A stretch of 64,000 nt of DNA from Dehalococcoidia bacterium (GTDB lineage: Bacteria > Chloroflexota > Dehalococcoidia > Dehalococcoidales > Fen-1064). Positions within the stretch are counted from its first letter, which is position 1, and every line of letters begins with the position of its first letter. The stretch covers positions 185,894 to 249,893 of the forward strand of contig DUEV01000005.1 in NCBI GenBank assembly GCA_011170375.1, read 5' to 3'. Shown in pieces: positions 42,110 through 51,831 of the stretch. The position numbers were made by a program, and so were the translations under genes. The notes beneath the pieces are model-generated. The model ran no database searches and was not told the DNA's origin. It saw only the letters and a list, made by a program, of their open reading frames with translations.

Positions 42110-43423
42110 TTGACTAAGATTGCTTTCATCGGTGCCGGAAGTGTTGTCTTCGCCACGAACCTTCTCTTTGATATTCTCTCATTTCGCCAACTCGGGGACG
42201 TTACCATCTCCTTGATGGACATCGATTCCCGAAAACTGGATATGATAAGAAAATTAGCCCATCGAGTGATTGCCCAGGAGAAACTGAAAGCTGATATAGA
42301 GACCACACTTGAGCGTAGGGATGCCCTCCGGGGCGCCGATTTTGTTATTACTATGTTTCAGGTTGGTGGCTTGGCTGCTTTTGAGTCTGATATTAACATC
42401 CCGCTAAAATATCGCGTGAAACAGGCGGTAGGAGATACTATTGGCCCAGGTGGTGTTTTTCGTTTCTTGAGAACAGCCCCGGTTCTCAGGTCGATTGCAG
42501 AGGATATGGACGAACTTTGCCCCAACGTACTCTGGATAAACTACGTCAATCCCATGGCAATGAACTGCTGGTATATCAACAGGATTTCAGGTATTAAAAA
42601 CGTCGGGCTATGTCATAGTGTACAGGGCACTTCTGCCATGCTGGCAAGGAGAATTGGTGCATCAATTGATGAAATTTCTTTTGTCTGCGCCGGCATTAAC
42701 CATATGGCCTGGTTTTTAGAGTATAAATGGAAGGGTGAGGACGCTTATCCCCTGATAAGAGCGAGATGCGAAGACTCCGAGGTCTACAAACGTGATGTTG
42801 CCAGAATCGAAATCCTCAAGGCCTTTGGCTACTATGTTACCGAGTCCAGTTATCATATGTCGGAATATGTCCCCTTTTTCCGAAAGTCAGATGATTGGAT
42901 AAAGCTGATTCACCGTGATGCTAACTGGAACGATAAAGAGGTATATGATGGCATGGTGCTGCAGCTCTACAGGGACCAGGAGGGGGAGTTCGAACGAAGG
43001 ATAGAGAGACTGCTAAACGAGGAGCATCTCGAACTCACACGAAGCGATGAGTATGGTGCCTTCATTATCCACTCGATGGTGACCGACAGCCCTACGATAA
43101 TTCATGGGAATGTAGAGAACAAGGGATTAATCACCAATTTATCAGAAGGTTGTTGTGTTGAGGTGCCCTGTCTTGTCGACCGGAATGGCATTAGACCCAG
43201 ACATGTCGGTTCTCTCCCTGCTCAGCTTGCTGCGCTTAATCTGAGCAATATCAATGTTCAGGCACTGGCTGTGGAAGCAGCTATTACTGGTAAGAAAGAC
43301 GCTGTTTACCAGGCTATTATGATAGACCCACTCACTTCTGCGGTTTTGACACTCCCTGAGATACATGATATGGTCAGCGAGATGTTTGAGGCTGAGAAGG
43401 AATGGTTACCACAGTTCGATTAA
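42110..43423 (+). CDS. GH4 family glycosidase (alpha-glucosidase/alpha-galactosidase type)
   Basis: A 437-residue NAD- and Mn-dependent GH4 glycosidase. The NAD motif is KIAFIGAGSVVFATNLLFDIL, followed by MFQVGGLAAFESDINIPLKY, a metal-ligand region in NYVNPMAMNCW and GLCHSVQGTSAMLARR (Cys and His), and INHMAWFLE with a conserved asparagine and histidine. This pattern is close to MelA/LplD enzymes that hydrolyse alpha-galactosides or related sugars. A TTG start is preceded by AGGGAGG. It begins a three-gene operon with GH1 and galactokinase. Confidence 0.92.
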   Translation: MTKIAFIGAGSVVFATNLLFDILSFRQLGDVTISLMDIDSRKLDMIRKLAHRVIAQEKLKADIETTLERRDALRGADFVITMFQVGGLAAFESDINIPLKYRVKQAVGDTIGPGGVFRFLRTAPVLRSIAEDMDELCPNVLWINYVNPMAMNCWYINRISGIKNVGLCHSVQGTSAMLARRIGASIDEISFVCAGINHMAWFLEYKWKGEDAYPLIRARCEDSEVYKRDVARIEILKAFGYYVTESSYHMSEYVPFFRKSDDWIKLIHRDANWNDKEVYDGMVLQLYRDQEGEFERRIERLLNEEHLELTRSDEYGAFIIHSMVTDSPTIIHGNVENKGLITNLSEGCCVEVPCLVDRNGIRPRHVGSLPAQLAALNLSNINVQALAVEAAITGKKDAVYQAIMIDPLTSAVLTLPEIHDMVSEMFEAEKEWLPQFD

Positions 43424-43492
43424 GGGGAATATCGGTTCTGTCTCCACTCCGAATGAGTGCATAATACTGATAAGTCAATCAGGAGGTCTGTC

Positions 43493-44845
43493 ATGAGCTT
43501 TCCGAATGATTTTACGTGGGGTGCCGCCACCGCAAGCTATCAGATTGAGGGTGGTGCCTACGAAGATGGTAAGGGACTATCGGTCTGGGACACATTCTGC
43601 CAGCAGCCAGGGAAGATTTGGGGAGGCAATACTGGGGATGTTGCCTGTGACCATTATCATCGTTATCAGGAAGATGCCCGGTTGATGAAGGAGCTGGGGC
43701 TAAAGGCCTACCGTTTTTCGGTCTCTTGGCCGCGAGTTCTGCCGGAGGGCATCGGGGTGGTCAATGAGAAAGGACTCGATTTTTATGACCGGCTGGTGGA
43801 TGCGTTACTGGAGAATGGCATAGAGCCGTGGCTGACGCTATTTCACTGGGACTACCCCCAATCCCTTTTCCAAAAAGGTGGTTGGCTCAACCGAGATAGC
43901 TCGGACTGGTTTGCCGAATATACTGGTGTCGTTGTCGATAAACTCTCCGACCGCGTTTCTCACTGGATGACAATGAATGAGCCCCAGGTTTTCATTACAA
44001 TCGGGCATCAGAGTGGATATCACGCACCAGGATTCAATCTTGATTTCTCGGAAGTCCTGGTAGCCGCCCACAATACCCTGCTGGCACACGGCAAGGCAGT
44101 ACAGGTTATCCGCGCTCACGCCAGGACCAGGCCGAATGTCGGTGCGGTACACGCGACCAGCATATATTTCCCGGATACAGAAGCACAGGCAGACATCGAG
44201 GCCGCCCGAAATCGGATGTTTTCTGTGCGGGAGAAGAACTGCTGGAGCAACACCTGGTTCGCTGACCCCATGATACTGGGCGGGTATCCAGAGGATGGCC
44301 TGCGGCTCTTCGGGAGTGACCTGCCTGAGATTCCCGACGGTGACATGGAGACTATCTGCCAACCGCTTGATTTCTACGGACTGAACAACTACGAGGGGCG
44401 GGCTGTTCGCGCTGCTGGTGATGGTGGTGCCGAAATTGTTAAGAGGCCTGATGGCCCACCGCTGACGACCATGGAGTGGCAGGTGACGCCACGAGGCTAT
44501 TACTGGGGCCCTCGATTTCTCTTTGAGCGGTACAGGCTACCCATTGTCGTCACTGAGAACGGGATGGCAAATTGTGACTGGGTCCATCGTGATGGTATGG
44601 TGCATGACCCACAGCGCATTGACTACCTGGCTCGCTACCTCGGTGAGCTGAGCCGGGCTATTGAAGAAGGTGTTGTTGTTAAGGGCTATTTCGTGTGGAC
44701 CCTGATGGACAATTTCGAGTGGGCGTTCGGCTACCGGCAGCGCTTCGGGATAGTACACGTCGACTATGCTACCCAAAAGCGCACCCCTAAAGACTCAGCG
44801 TACTGGTATAAGGACGTGATAGCCTCCAATGGTAGTATCCTTTGA
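43493..44845 (+). CDS. GH1 family beta-glucosidase/beta-galactosidase
   Basis: A 450-residue (beta/alpha)8 glycosidase. The N-terminus is SFPNDFTWGAATASYQIEGG, the acid-base motif is MTMNEPQVF, and the nucleophile motif is PIVVTENGMAN. The stretch NFEWAFGYRQRFGIVHVDY is a family signature. The ATG 43493 has AGGAGGT six bases upstream. No signal peptide, so it acts on imported sugars. The galactokinase gene follows in the same frame after one TGA, which suggests the operon degrades lactose-like or galactoside sugars. Confidence 0.95.
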   Translation: MSFPNDFTWGAATASYQIEGGAYEDGKGLSVWDTFCQQPGKIWGGNTGDVACDHYHRYQEDARLMKELGLKAYRFSVSWPRVLPEGIGVVNEKGLDFYDRLVDALLENGIEPWLTLFHWDYPQSLFQKGGWLNRDSSDWFAEYTGVVVDKLSDRVSHWMTMNEPQVFITIGHQSGYHAPGFNLDFSEVLVAAHNTLLAHGKAVQVIRAHARTRPNVGAVHATSIYFPDTEAQADIEAARNRMFSVREKNCWSNTWFADPMILGGYPEDGLRLFGSDLPEIPDGDMETICQPLDFYGLNNYEGRAVRAAGDGGAEIVKRPDGPPLTTMEWQVTPRGYYWGPRFLFERYRLPIVVTENGMANCDWVHRDGMVHDPQRIDYLARYLGELSRAIEEGVVVKGYFVWTLMDNFEWAFGYRQRFGIVHVDYATQKRTPKDSAYWYKDVIASNGSIL

Positions 44846-44860
44846 ACAAAGGGTGGCAGG

Positions 44861-46048
44861 ATTACGGAGCTAGCCACAAGGGTAATCAATTCGTTCGAGC
44901 AGACCTGGTTTAAGTTTCCCGATGTAGTAAGTATCGCACCAGGGAGGGTCAACCTCATCGGCGAACACACCGACTACACCGGTGGATTTGTCCTGCCGGT
45001 AGCGATTGACCGGCACATCGTTCTCGCCGCCGCAAGAACAGGTAATTCTGAGATTGCTGGTCATTCCATTAATTTTGATGAAGAAGCCAGCTGCCAGGCC
45101 GGAGATTACGATTCGGAGCATCCATTAGTTTGGTTTCACTACATCATGGGGGTGTTATCTGAGCTTGAACGTGCTGGCTATCCCGTACCCGGATTCTGCT
45201 TCTCAGTAGGCGGTGATATTCCCATCGGTGCCGGGCTTGGCTCCTCGGCGGCGCTCGAAATGGCCGTGCTGACCGCCATGGAAGGGCTGCTGGGGTATAA
45301 GATGGGCGATAAAGAAGTAGCCCTTCTCTGTCAGAGGGCAGAAAATGATTTTGTGGGCGTGAGCTGCGGGATTATGGACCAGTTCATTTCGAGGATGGGA
45401 CGCCGTGACCAGGCACTTCTAATTGATTGTACCAACCTGTCGTCGGAACTGGTGCCCGCTAATCTACCCAGATACTCGTGGCTGGTAATTGATTCAGGTA
45501 AGAGACGGGGACTGGTGGACTCAGAATATAACCGGAGACGCCAGGAATGTGAGGAAGCAATTCGCCTGGCCAGTACGCAATTCACTGGTAGAGTAATCAG
45601 GAACCTGAGGGATGTCTCTGTGACTGACCTTCCTGAATTGAAAAAGGTCTGTGACGATACAGTCTACAAGAGATTGAGGCATGTGGTTACTGAGAACGCA
45701 CGCGTCCTTGCCGCAGTAGCTGCCCTTCGCGAAGTAGATGCGGACAGGGTAGGTCAACTCCTCTGTGAATCACACCAGAGCCTTAGGGATGATGTTGAGG
45801 TGTCGTGTGTGGAGATTGACAGCCTGGTCGAGGTCTTGTCTGGCATGGCGGGTGTTGCAGGAGCGCGGCTCACCGGTGCGGGTTTTGGTGGGTCACTCAT
45901 AGCTCTTGTTAATACAGATGCCGTCTCAAGCGTTGAGGTGGAAATTGAGAGGTACAGTCAGGCTGTGGGTATTGGTAGAGAAGCAGAATTACGGGTTTTT
46001 CGTGTACAGATAGTCGATGGTGTCCGGCTTCTCAAGGTAAACGGGTAA
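44861..46048 (+). CDS. galK: galactokinase
   Basis: A GHMP kinase phosphorylating galactose at C1 (Leloir pathway). The galactokinase signature GRVNLIGEHTDYTGGFVLP lies near residue 28, the ATP loop GDIPIGAGLGSSAALEMAVL in the middle, and ARLTGAGFGGSLIALVN near the C-terminus. The conserved signature lies upstream of the first ATG (45146), so that ATG cannot be the true start. In frame after the GH1 stop (44843-44845) there is no ATG, GTG or TTG; ATT at 44861 with GGGTGGCAGG just upstream is the best candidate, giving 395 residues, the normal length. Confidence 0.88.
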   Translation: MTELATRVINSFEQTWFKFPDVVSIAPGRVNLIGEHTDYTGGFVLPVAIDRHIVLAAARTGNSEIAGHSINFDEEASCQAGDYDSEHPLVWFHYIMGVLSELERAGYPVPGFCFSVGGDIPIGAGLGSSAALEMAVLTAMEGLLGYKMGDKEVALLCQRAENDFVGVSCGIMDQFISRMGRRDQALLIDCTNLSSELVPANLPRYSWLVIDSGKRRGLVDSEYNRRRQECEEAIRLASTQFTGRVIRNLRDVSVTDLPELKKVCDDTVYKRLRHVVTENARVLAAVAALREVDADRVGQLLCESHQSLRDDVEVSCVEIDSLVEVLSGMAGVAGARLTGAGFGGSLIALVNTDAVSSVEVEIERYSQAVGIGREAELRVFRVQIVDGVRLLKVNG

Positions 46049-47329
46049 AGAGTGCGTGTGCCTAGCCCGTGGTACATTCAGTGACTAACTTGGTTGAGTG
46101 AACATGTACACTGCGTATGATGCCCGGATGAGTCCCAAATCGCAGCCAGCGGTCAAATTCGAACCTCCAACTAGCGGTTTACGAATCGCAATTCTGAAGA
46201 ACAACCCGAAGAAAATAGATAAAGTTGTGCCTTATTTGAATTCGTAAGTTAGTCTGCTAGCGATAGAAATGCTATAGAATATTGGAGGGTCTAGCGTATT
46301 TTGTCGGCAGGATGTCGGTGGAAGACCGTAGTATATAATGTGTATCATCCTAGCCTTATTAAACTTAGTATTATAGACACTATTATAGACACATTGAAGC
46401 CTGTTTCTTATTGTCGAATTGTGCTAGAAAAGGAAGTAACTTGCCAGAGTAAGGTAAAACGATTATCATTTTTTCTTGGTACTTTTTACATATGTATATG
46501 TGTGGTATCGACAGGTTTCATGAATGTACTGATTAACTGGGTAAGGGATTGCATTGTGGTGTTATAACCAAGCGTTGTTAGCTGAAGTTGACCGAGTTAT
46601 CGCCGTAGACAATTTGAAATAAGGTCATCTGAAAGCTTTGGAACCAAAGGCTAGTTTGCCCCGTTTTGACTTATGTGATGCTTCCGTACTTAACGCCGTT
46701 CACCCCAAGTTCATATAGACACAGCAATGCACGTGGGAGTACTGAACATAATACTTCATTATGTGAAACACCCAAATGAATATTTATAGGTCAACGTTAT
46801 ATATGGACCAGATTTCTCAATAATACGCCTAAAGACGCTGTACCTGGGCTTGTGTTTTTCTCTGGCGTTAGCGTTTGTGGTATGCTGATGAATATATCTG
46901 AATATATCGGTTATTGATGATATATGGCAACTACCTATTTATCTTTGGGGCGAGCGTAAGATCGTATTCGAGAAAATCCGAGGTGATATGGTGAAGCCTA
47001 TTGTCTCTACCAGATTCTTCGGCGTTGTTTCAATACCACCGATACGACCTCACTTCTATAGAGCGTCGTTAACCAGAAACCCATGTGATTTTCGACAAAG
47101 GGTCGGGGTGCCATTGGGGAAGTAGATATGATAATATTTATCAATCGCTAAAAGACTGAGGGTATTACCCGTGTGTCCGACTATATTTCTATATTCGATG
47201 TTGCCCGTCCATATCTAAAGGTTTTAGACCACATCAGGGGTGTTGCGAAGTGGTAGGGATGTATAATTGGCAGTTACTAATGCTGGACTTTAACATATCT
47301 CTGATGTAAGTCGGAGGGTATAAGGTACA
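46049..47329. other. gene-poor, AT-richer 1.3-kb stretch
   Basis: No reading frame here can be supported as a gene. An 88-codon frame (46301-46567, TTG start) and an 80-codon open stretch around 46886-47118 match nothing I recognise. A 12-bp unit TATTATAGACAC is tandemly repeated at 46369-46392. Base composition is visibly AT-richer than upstream. It may be decayed genes between two segments of different origin. Confidence 0.5.
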
Positions 47330-48049
47330 ATGAAAAGTTTAGTGTTAAGTAGTGGTTTCGGCACGAGGTTATATCCATTGACGCTAACTGTAGCCAAAGG
47401 CTTGCTCGAGTACCAAGGTCGTCCGCTGATTGATTACGTGATAGATAAAATTCCTCAGGACATAGACATTCTGGTAAACATTAATAAGAAGTTCGAGGAA
47501 GACTTCCGTCGGTGGCAGGAGAACGTACCCCGGAAAATTAAAATATGTGTTGAACCAGTTTACAATGAAGGACAAAGCTTTGGGGCGATTGGTTCGATTA
47601 CTTATTGGATAAAGAACGAGGATATCACCGAGGACCTACTGGTTCTTGCTAGCGATAACTACTTTGAGTTTGATTTGTTGAAATTCATTCGTAATTTCAA
47701 TGGCAGAAATACCTTGGTGGCTGTGCAGGATATTGGTGATGTTCGTCTGGCAAGTAAATACGGTGTTGTTCAGCTTGACGACAGCAGGATTATCCGATTC
47801 GAGGAAAAACCTCAAGAGCCAAAATCTAGCCTTATTGCTACTGCCTGCTGGGTATTACCCTCGAGGGTGTTTCGTATAATGTTCCAATATTCCAGCGCAG
47901 GCAAGCAAGATAACCTTGGTGACTTCATTACCTATTTAATAGAAGAGGTCAAAGAAGACGTCTACGCCTTCCCCTTTACAGAGAGATGGATGGATATAGG
48001 AAGCATTGAAGTTTACGAAGCACTCCAGCTTGAAGATAACGCTGACTGA
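47330..48049 (+). CDS. NDP-sugar nucleotidyltransferase
   Basis: A 239-residue sugar-1-phosphate nucleotidyltransferase. The NTP loop is LSSGFGTRLYPLTLTVAKGLL (G-x-G-T-R-L-x-P-L-T, with K in the AKGLL position), followed by GQSFGAIGSI, LVLASDNYFEF with a metal-binding aspartate and FPFTERWMDIGSIEVYEAL. It activates a hexose-1-phosphate to an NDP-sugar for polysaccharide synthesis. SD GGAGG lies upstream of ATG. It stands alone amid gene-poor DNA. Confidence 0.85.
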   Translation: MKSLVLSSGFGTRLYPLTLTVAKGLLEYQGRPLIDYVIDKIPQDIDILVNINKKFEEDFRRWQENVPRKIKICVEPVYNEGQSFGAIGSITYWIKNEDITEDLLVLASDNYFEFDLLKFIRNFNGRNTLVAVQDIGDVRLASKYGVVQLDDSRIIRFEEKPQEPKSSLIATACWVLPSRVFRIMFQYSSAGKQDNLGDFITYLIEEVKEDVYAFPFTERWMDIGSIEVYEALQLEDNAD

Positions 48050-48873
48050 TAGCAATAAAGTATAATTCACTATCAGTAGTGTTAATAAACTCAAAACAAC
48101 CACGACAACATAAAATGGCAATGCACAATGTTCGGAGTGGTACTCTGGTGGCTAGATTCACTGGAATGCCGATGGGCAGTGTCCCTACAACGAAGACAAC
48201 ACAACCTACAGATAGCTCTAATATCAATGTTACTCTATTCGATTAGATCCAGCCCTATCTCTAAGGTCAAGACTATCGTGATGCTCACTACGAAACTTAT
48301 TGTTAATCGCCGGCTTCAGTTTTATCCTTGGAGGGAGGTGGCATTTATAGTAAGATCTAAATGGCTGAGACAAAGGAAGTCTATTAAAGCCTATACTTGG
48401 TAATCAATAGCAGCGTCTTTAATAGTAATCACTTCTTCATGTTCTATGAATCTGAGGAGGTATCTATACATCAGATTGATAACTATCAGTAGCTCTCTGG
48501 GTAGCAGCCATACCAATGCCGTTAGTACTTCAACTTCAGGATGATTGGTGCTAGAGGACACTGGCAGTGCCCATTATCAACATCTGGGAAGTAATGAAAG
48601 AAATCAATTTGGTGGCGTTCTATGGCCTAATTCTTTATTATCTCCTTGGAGTACCGGGGCAGGTATCGCATAGCGTCTGTAATTTCTCGTTTGAAATGGA
48701 GTACAACCGCAATTACGCCGGCGTAAACATAAGCTCTGGGTATTTTTGGAAAGACAATAATCGAAGAAGCGTAAGTGTCCGATGGTATTGATGCCTTCGC
48801 TTCTGAAGGATAGCTTTTCGTTTATTCCCTCAACCATCCTTATGAATAATTGTGCTCTGAACAGTCTAGGGCC
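48050..48873. other. gene-free stretch, possibly decayed coding DNA
   Basis: No supported gene in about 820 nt. Short frames (for example 48128-48403, 48567-48791) carry no recognisable motif and frequently end in stops. Stretches in different frames look protein-like, but I could not assign a family. Nothing else found. Confidence 0.45.
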
Positions 48874-49257
48874 TTAGTTCTGGCCATCACGTTTTTCATC
48901 ATCCCGACGTCTTTCCCCCAGCCTTCTGAGTTGTGTGATGAAGATACTGGTGGCAAACAGGATGATAAATATCGTCGCAATAACCTCTATCCACAGGATG
49001 AAGGGATTTCTCTCAACGAAATAAATCGACCCATTAACAGCGATGATAATCATGTGGATGAGCCAGGCGATAGCTAGGGCTATCAGTAGTAATTGGCTAA
49101 TAACAACAAGTACAGCGAATCTCAGTCTTCGGCGAAGCGGTGATCCGCGCCCAATACCGAGTAAACGCCTAAGATGGGAACGCCAAATCGTAATAGTAGG
49201 CTTTAGGGCTCTGTTTCCCTGTTGTTCTGGTAATGACAATTTGCTTACGGCACACAC
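48874..49257 (-). CDS. hypothetical two-helix membrane protein
   Basis: A 127-residue protein with two predicted transmembrane helices (RFAVLVVISQLLLIALAIAWLIHMIIIAVNG and PFILWIEVIATIFIILFATSIFITQL) and a strongly basic N-terminus and C-terminus (RRLGERRRDDEKRDGQN), which are presumably cytoplasmic. GTG start at 49257, without a strong SD. I do not recognise the family. It stands alone on the minus strand in a gene-poor stretch. Its GC-richer codons differ from the surrounding AT-rich DNA. Confidence 0.55.
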   Translation of the reverse strand: MCAVSKLSLPEQQGNRALKPTITIWRSHLRRLLGIGRGSPLRRRLRFAVLVVISQLLLIALAIAWLIHMIIIAVNGSIYFVERNPFILWIEVIATIFIILFATSIFITQLRRLGERRRDDEKRDGQN

Positions 49258-49729
49258 ACAACGTTTATTTGTTTAGAAGTTTTGTTCCCGATATTGCGAC
49301 CTTAGCATATCACGATTCTGAGGTAGTATCAACAGGATGCGAGTAGTGTGATAATAAGTAGGTGTACGATTGTAATTCTGAAGATTGTTAAGTCCAACAT
49401 GCCGGGAGCGGATTTTGACCTCGCTGGTTATAGGAGTTATTAGGCAAAAAGTCCTAAGAGTGCTGCTGAATTATGTAAGAAGACTGGAGGTATTGAGTTT
49501 ATCTACCTAATTTAAGCTCTATGTTAGGTGAAATAAAGTTATTATTACTCCCGACTCTGCGGTCGATGGCATTCAATCTTTCTTACACCCTTACATACTG
49601 CATAAACTACAAGTTTAAGGGACTACAATATTAGTAGCTCCTCTAGCATAATGAATGATAGTATCTTAGCGCTGTAGCATAACGACCACAATCTAGGTCG
49701 ATTAAAAATTACTGAAGTGAAAAGACTGA
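49258..49729. other. gene-free AT-rich stretch
   Basis: About 470 nt without a supported gene. It separates the membrane protein gene from the HTH gene; no repeats or terminators stand out. Confidence 0.5.
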
Positions 49730-49945
49730 CTAATTATGTTCTTTTGGCTGTAAGAGGACGAAGATATCAGCTCGTTTGAATCTCCGATCGCCGCGGGGAC
49801 CAATGCGATAAGACTTCAGAATTCCATTATCACTCCATCTTCTCACGGTGTTGACATGGATATTGAGAAGGTATGCTACCTCCCTTACTGTCAGGGCGGA
49901 GCTATATGGACTTCTAAGTGATGCATCCTTTACGTCTTGCGCCAT
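49730..49945 (-). CDS. MerR/excisionase-type helix-turn-helix protein
   Basis: A 71-residue DNA-binding protein. It consists of a short N-terminal tail and the winged HTH SALTVREVAYLLNIHVNTVRRWSDNGILKSYRIGPRGDRRFKRADIFVLL, the excisionase/BldC type in which the VRRWSDNGIL helix contacts DNA and the GDRRF turn is the wing. No effector domain. It could regulate the neighbouring two-component genes or be a remnant of a mobile element, but no recombinase is seen near it. Confidence 0.85.
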   Translation of the reverse strand: MAQDVKDASLRSPYSSALTVREVAYLLNIHVNTVRRWSDNGILKSYRIGPRGDRRFKRADIFVLLQPKEHN

Positions 49946-50181
49946 TGTTGTTTATTCACAATCTTGACTAGAAGTCAAATCGTAATTCAATACTTCCCTA
50001 ATGTAAGGCCATTCTTGCACCAGGATACTATTTCGACAAGCTATAGATGATTCAATATTGTGAGCCAAATTGTCAACTTTCATGAGATAAAAGGGTAATA
50101 TAGGCAAAATATTAGTGCTGAAATATTGGGCAGGTTGAGTAAGACGGCACGGAAATAAAGAGCTGTGGTACCTTTTTCCAA

Positions 50182-51819
50182 CTAGTTAATCGGGAGTGAA
50201 AAAGTGAAGGCGCTACCTACTTGTAGCGTGCTATGAGCCCAGATATGACCACCGTGGGCCTCCACAATAATCTTACAAATGTATAGACCAAGGCCGGCTC
50301 CTGATGTGGCACGCGTTAGATCGTTAGGTATCCGATAAAAACGATCGAAAATCCGTTCTAGTTCCTCCTCAGGTATGCCTGTCCCAGTGTCTGTAACATT
50401 GACGATTATACAAGGGAACTTTATATTAGGTATTTCTCCTAAGACTTCCTTTAATTCGTTTTCGCTGTGGGCCTGCCATATAAAAACTTCGATGTCACCA
50501 CCATTCGGTGAGTATTTCACAGCGTTGATGAGTAAATTGGTCATCACCTGTTCGATTCTCTGACGATCAATATTAATTAAAGGTAGGGGATCAAAATGGT
50601 GGATTTGGATAAAATGCTTTGTGGTCTGGCTCTGTATCTCAAACACAATTTTCCGTATTAGGTCCTGCAGGGCTGTATGTTGAACAACAAGTGTGGGCGT
50701 AATTGCCTCGAATCTTGAGATATCTCGCAGGGTTTCCATTAAACGAATTACCTTGTCGGTAGTGGTGCCAATCTTCTGAAGATACTGTGTCTTTTGTTCT
50801 TCGGTAATAGCATCAGCGAGACGCAATAGGGTAGCAGCATATCCCTTAATTAGAGTAAGTGGGGATAGCAACTCATGTGATAGCATTGATGTAGCGTCAT
50901 GTTCAGTCTGCTTACCTCGTTTGTGCGTCACCGCATTAAAAAGAACGGGGATACCATGCTCATCTTTATAATATCTAGGATGAATGTTCTGTGTGCCGTT
51001 ACTGCTATTGATAGTATCAGAGATGCTTTTATCGTTACGCCCTTCCGCCGTCTGATCTTGTCCTGGTTCAGTCAACTGCTTCCTAGCCTTGTTGCCGATG
51101 GTTATTTCCTCTGTGTCCTCACTGTCTGTCTTAGGCTCGCTAATGCTATCAATAATTTTATTGAGTCTTTCATTCATTTGTCTGGTATATAGTTCTTGTA
51201 GTGATGCTGACATCCACTCAGTCAGGAGCTTGGCTGAGGCAAGTGCCTGTTTGTCAGGTGAAAAAGCTTGCCCGGATGCGAAAAGAAGCACACCTAGCAG
51301 ATTTTTGTCACGATCGCGCCAGGGAACTATCCATAGTGTTCTTATGCCTTCCCTATGAGCAGGTTTCCGCAGAGTTTGAAAATGCTTATTGCCAGGAAGA
51401 TATATTACGAGGTACGGCTCACCTTGATCTAGAGCTGTGGTTATGAGACCTTCTTCCTGCTCCGCATTGCGCAAAAGGTTAATGAAATCCTGCGACAGGT
51501 TTACCGAAGCAACCGGAGACAACTGATGTGTGACAGAGTCAAACAACAATATAACACAACTCTCCGCACCAGGGATCAAATGACTGAGGAATGGCACGGT
51601 TGGCATTATCAATTCTTGAAAATCACTATAGTTAAGTTTTGCGCTAGCTCTCTTAAGTTGAATCAGAGACTGTTTACCCGGTGATATTGACTTATTAGGT
51701 ATGTTGTACATTGACTGTCTTTTCGTAGACTGTTCCTTCAATAATTCGGAACGGCCCTTAACATTAGCTGCATTGCTTAATTTAGTTTCTTGGTCAGAAG
51801 ATAATATACGTCGTCTCAT
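50182..51819 (-). CDS. GAF-domain sensor histidine kinase
   Basis: A 545-residue soluble kinase with no clear membrane segment. Residues about 60-215 look like a GAF-type domain (SCVILLFDSVTHQLSPVASVNL to WIVPWRDRDKNLLGVLLFASG), a linker follows, then the HisKA motif SMLSHELLSPLTLIKG with the phospho-acceptor His315, and a HATPase domain with NLLINAVKYSPNGGD, DTGTGIPEEE and GAGLGLYICKIIVEAHGG. It is likely to phosphorylate the response regulator encoded 12 nt upstream (51832-52539). The signal sensed by the GAF part is not known. Confidence 0.92.
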   Translation of the reverse strand: MRRRILSSDQETKLSNAANVKGRSELLKEQSTKRQSMYNIPNKSISPGKQSLIQLKRASAKLNYSDFQELIMPTVPFLSHLIPGAESCVILLFDSVTHQLSPVASVNLSQDFINLLRNAEQEEGLITTALDQGEPYLVIYLPGNKHFQTLRKPAHREGIRTLWIVPWRDRDKNLLGVLLFASGQAFSPDKQALASAKLLTEWMSASLQELYTRQMNERLNKIIDSISEPKTDSEDTEEITIGNKARKQLTEPGQDQTAEGRNDKSISDTINSSNGTQNIHPRYYKDEHGIPVLFNAVTHKRGKQTEHDATSMLSHELLSPLTLIKGYAATLLRLADAITEEQKTQYLQKIGTTTDKVIRLMETLRDISRFEAITPTLVVQHTALQDLIRKIVFEIQSQTTKHFIQIHHFDPLPLINIDRQRIEQVMTNLLINAVKYSPNGGDIEVFIWQAHSENELKEVLGEIPNIKFPCIIVNVTDTGTGIPEEELERIFDRFYRIPNDLTRATSGAGLGLYICKIIVEAHGGHIWAHSTLQVGSAFTFSLPIN

Positions 51820-51831
51820 CCTTTAATATCC

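Noticed and set aside
46301..46567. 88-codon frame in the gene-poor region
   Set aside because: TTG start with poor SD spacing, no recognisable motif and unusual composition; not reported as a gene.
46886..47118. 80-codon open stretch with protein-like residues (LPIYLWGERKIVFEKIRGD)
   Set aside because: No good start near its 5' end, ends in TAG and no family recognised; could be decayed coding DNA but cannot be supported.
48128..48791. Frames that might be remnants of a glycosyltransferase or sugar-transfer gene
   Set aside because: Stops in every frame and no diagnostic motif; I could not name a family.
49730..49945. Excisionase-like HTH as a sign of a prophage or integrative element
   Set aside because: No integrase, attachment repeats or phage genes nearby; the fold is also common in ordinary regulators.
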